Source: Bacteroidales bacterium UBA5515 (GTDB lineage: Bacteria; Bacteroidota; Bacteroidia; Bacteroidales; P3). Taken from it: a stretch of DNA of 64,000 nt. Each line of letters begins with the position of its first letter. Position 1 is the stretch's first letter. The DNA lies in the NCBI GenBank assembly GCA_002423895.1, contig DIOL01000019.1, positions 79,112-143,111 on the forward strand, read 5' to 3'. Positions 62,940 to 64,000 of this stretch are shown here, in pieces. The translations under genes and the position numbers were made by a program. The notes below the pieces were generated by a model. That model did not search any database. It saw only the letters and a list, made by a program, of their open reading frames with translations, and had not been told where the DNA came from.

Positions 62940-63932
62940 CTATTTTTTAATTACAGTATTATCATTTTTTGTGTTAGCTGGCTTAGAAATACTTTCTCTC
63001 ATGTCAGTATCAGCCATAATGTTCTTCATCTTGTAGTAGTCCATTATTCCAAGATTTCCATTACGGAATGCTTCTGCCATTGCAAGAGGAACTTCAGCTT
63101 CAGCTTCAATTACCTTTGCTCTTGCTTCTTGAGCCTTAGCCTTCATTTCTTGTTCAACTGCAATTGCCATTGCTCTTCTTTCTTCTGCCTTAGCTTGTGC
63201 GATGTTTTTATCAGCTTCAGCTTGATCCATTTGCAATTGAGCTCCAATATTCTTACCTACATCAATATCTGCTATATCAATAGATAGAATTTCAAAAGCT
63301 GTACCTGTATCCAAACCTTTAGAAAGAACAAGTTTTGAAATTGAATCAGGATTTTCTAAAACATAAGCATGAGATGCTGCAGAACCAATTGATGTTACAA
63401 TACCTTCTCCAACACGAGCTAAAATTGTTTCTTCTCCTGCTCCTCCAACCAATTGACGAATATTTGCTCTCACTGTTACTCTTGCCTTAACAATTAGTTG
63501 AATACCATTACTTGCCACAGCTGCTACTAAGGGAGTGTCAACAACTTTTGGATTAACTGACATTTGAACTGCTTCAAAAACATCTCTACCTGCCAAGTCA
63601 ATTGCTGTTGCAGATTTAAAATCAAGATTTATATTTGCTTTATCAGCAGAAATTAATGCATTTACAACTCTTTGAACATGTCCACCTGCAAGATAGTGAG
63701 CTTCCAAAAGGTCAGAGCTTAAATCTAATCCTGCTTTTTTTGAATTAATCATTGCATTAACAATGATTGTTGGCGGAACTTTTCTCCAACGCATAAAAAT
63801 AAGTTGTATTAATGATATTTTAACACCATTAAGTACGCATTGGAACCACAAATTCAATGGAACTAACCATAGAAAAACAATAAGTGCTACAATGCACACA
63901 ACAACAACAAGAATCACTCCTGAAATAGCCAT
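62940..63932 (-). CDS. floA: Flotillin-like protein FloA
   Basis: 330 aa. An N-terminal membrane hairpin (~5-28) is followed by the UPF0365 core ([21 protein letters not shown], then [22 protein letters not shown]; segments), and a helical Ala/Glu-rich flotillin stalk (~235-300, [20 protein letters not shown]). FloA organises ordered membrane microdomains. It stands alone with its own promoter. Confidence 0.94.
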   Translation of the reverse strand: MAISGVILVVVVCIVALIVFLWLVPLNLWFQCVLNGVKISLIQLIFMRWRKVPPTIIVNAMINSKKAGLDLSSDLLEAHYLAGGHVQRVVNALISADKANINLDFKSATAIDLAGRDVFEAVQMSVNPKVVDTPLVAAVASNGIQLIVKARVTVRANIRQLVGGAGEETILARVGEGIVTSIGSAASHAYVLENPDSISKLVLSKGLDTGTAFEILSIDIADIDVGKNIGAQLQMDQAEADKNIAQAKAEERRAMAIAVEQEMKAKAQEARAKVIEAEAEVPLAMAEAFRNGNLGIMDYYKMKNIMADTDMRESISKPANTKNDNTVIKK

Positions 63933-63977
63933 AATATTTTTATTTAATAGTTAATAATTATTTTGCTTTACAAAGGG

Positions 63978-63985
63978 CAAAGATA
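63978..63985 (-). promoter_or_regulatory. -7 box (TATCTTTG, minus strand) of floA
   Basis: CAAAGATA on the plus strand, 46 bp before the floA ATG. The -33 region is at or beyond the window edge. Confidence 0.55.
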
Positions 63986-64000
63986 TAAAGTTTCTCCTTA

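Overview
This window is AT-rich chromosomal DNA from an anaerobic member of the Bacteroidetes, most likely Bacteroidales. Four proteins carry type IX secretion (T9SS) type A sorting domains, and the T9SS lipoprotein PorW/SprE is encoded here. Promoters follow the Bacteroidetes form (TTG, about 19 bp, then TAnnTTTG), starts lack Shine-Dalgarno sites, and the nusB-DUF1573-yajC-coaE block is typical of the phylum. Lysine 5,6-aminomutase, a Bcd/EtfAB complex and the [FeFe]-hydrogenase maturase HydE point to an amino-acid-fermenting, hydrogen-metabolising anaerobe. The menaquinone genes suggest some anaerobic respiration. I cannot name the genus.

Layout. 1-8.5 kb holds secreted or surface proteins: a BspA-like repeat protein cut by the window edge, two tandem T9SS cargo paralogs, and a lipoprotein. 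8.9-16.5 kb holds a YeiH-type exporter and an AraC regulator, divergent from a three-gene RND efflux operon. 17.1-26.3 kb is a fermentation block: kamD, an inserted lipoprotein, kamE, a CoA-transferase B subunit, thiolase, MaoC-type hydratase, SDR reductase, butyryl-CoA dehydrogenase and EtfBA. Together the last enzymes can turn acetoacetyl-CoA into butyryl-CoA through the (R)-3-hydroxybutyryl-CoA route, while KamDE feeds lysine carbon in. The minus-strand operon at 28.3-34.7 kb runs nusB, DUF1573, yajC, coaE, a T9SS serine protease, a Pif1/RecD-like helicase and a tiny lipoprotein. 35.3-47.4 kb holds transporters and envelope proteins. 47.5-51.6 kb holds porW, a bactofilin, a membrane protein and a lipocalin-like lipoprotein. 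51.6-54.4 kb has hydE, the SRP RNA and a lipoprotein with a long structured leader. 54.4-59.3 kb is a menaquinone-related operon (ubiE/menG and two menA paralogs). uvrA and floA close the window. No tRNA, rRNA, insertion sequence, prophage or CRISPR array was found.

The most unusual signal is in the long intergenic regions. Almost every one carries a short array of near-identical units repeating every 21-23 bp, about two DNA helical turns. The unit sequence differs from locus to locus, but some words are shared between distant loci. Some arrays are direct repeats (three are exactly 4 x 21 bp). Others repeat a palindromic core with an asymmetric centre, so the whole array becomes a large dyad. 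Two arrays are enclosed by inverted repeats and followed by a nearly identical 30-bp segment. I know of no named element that matches this.
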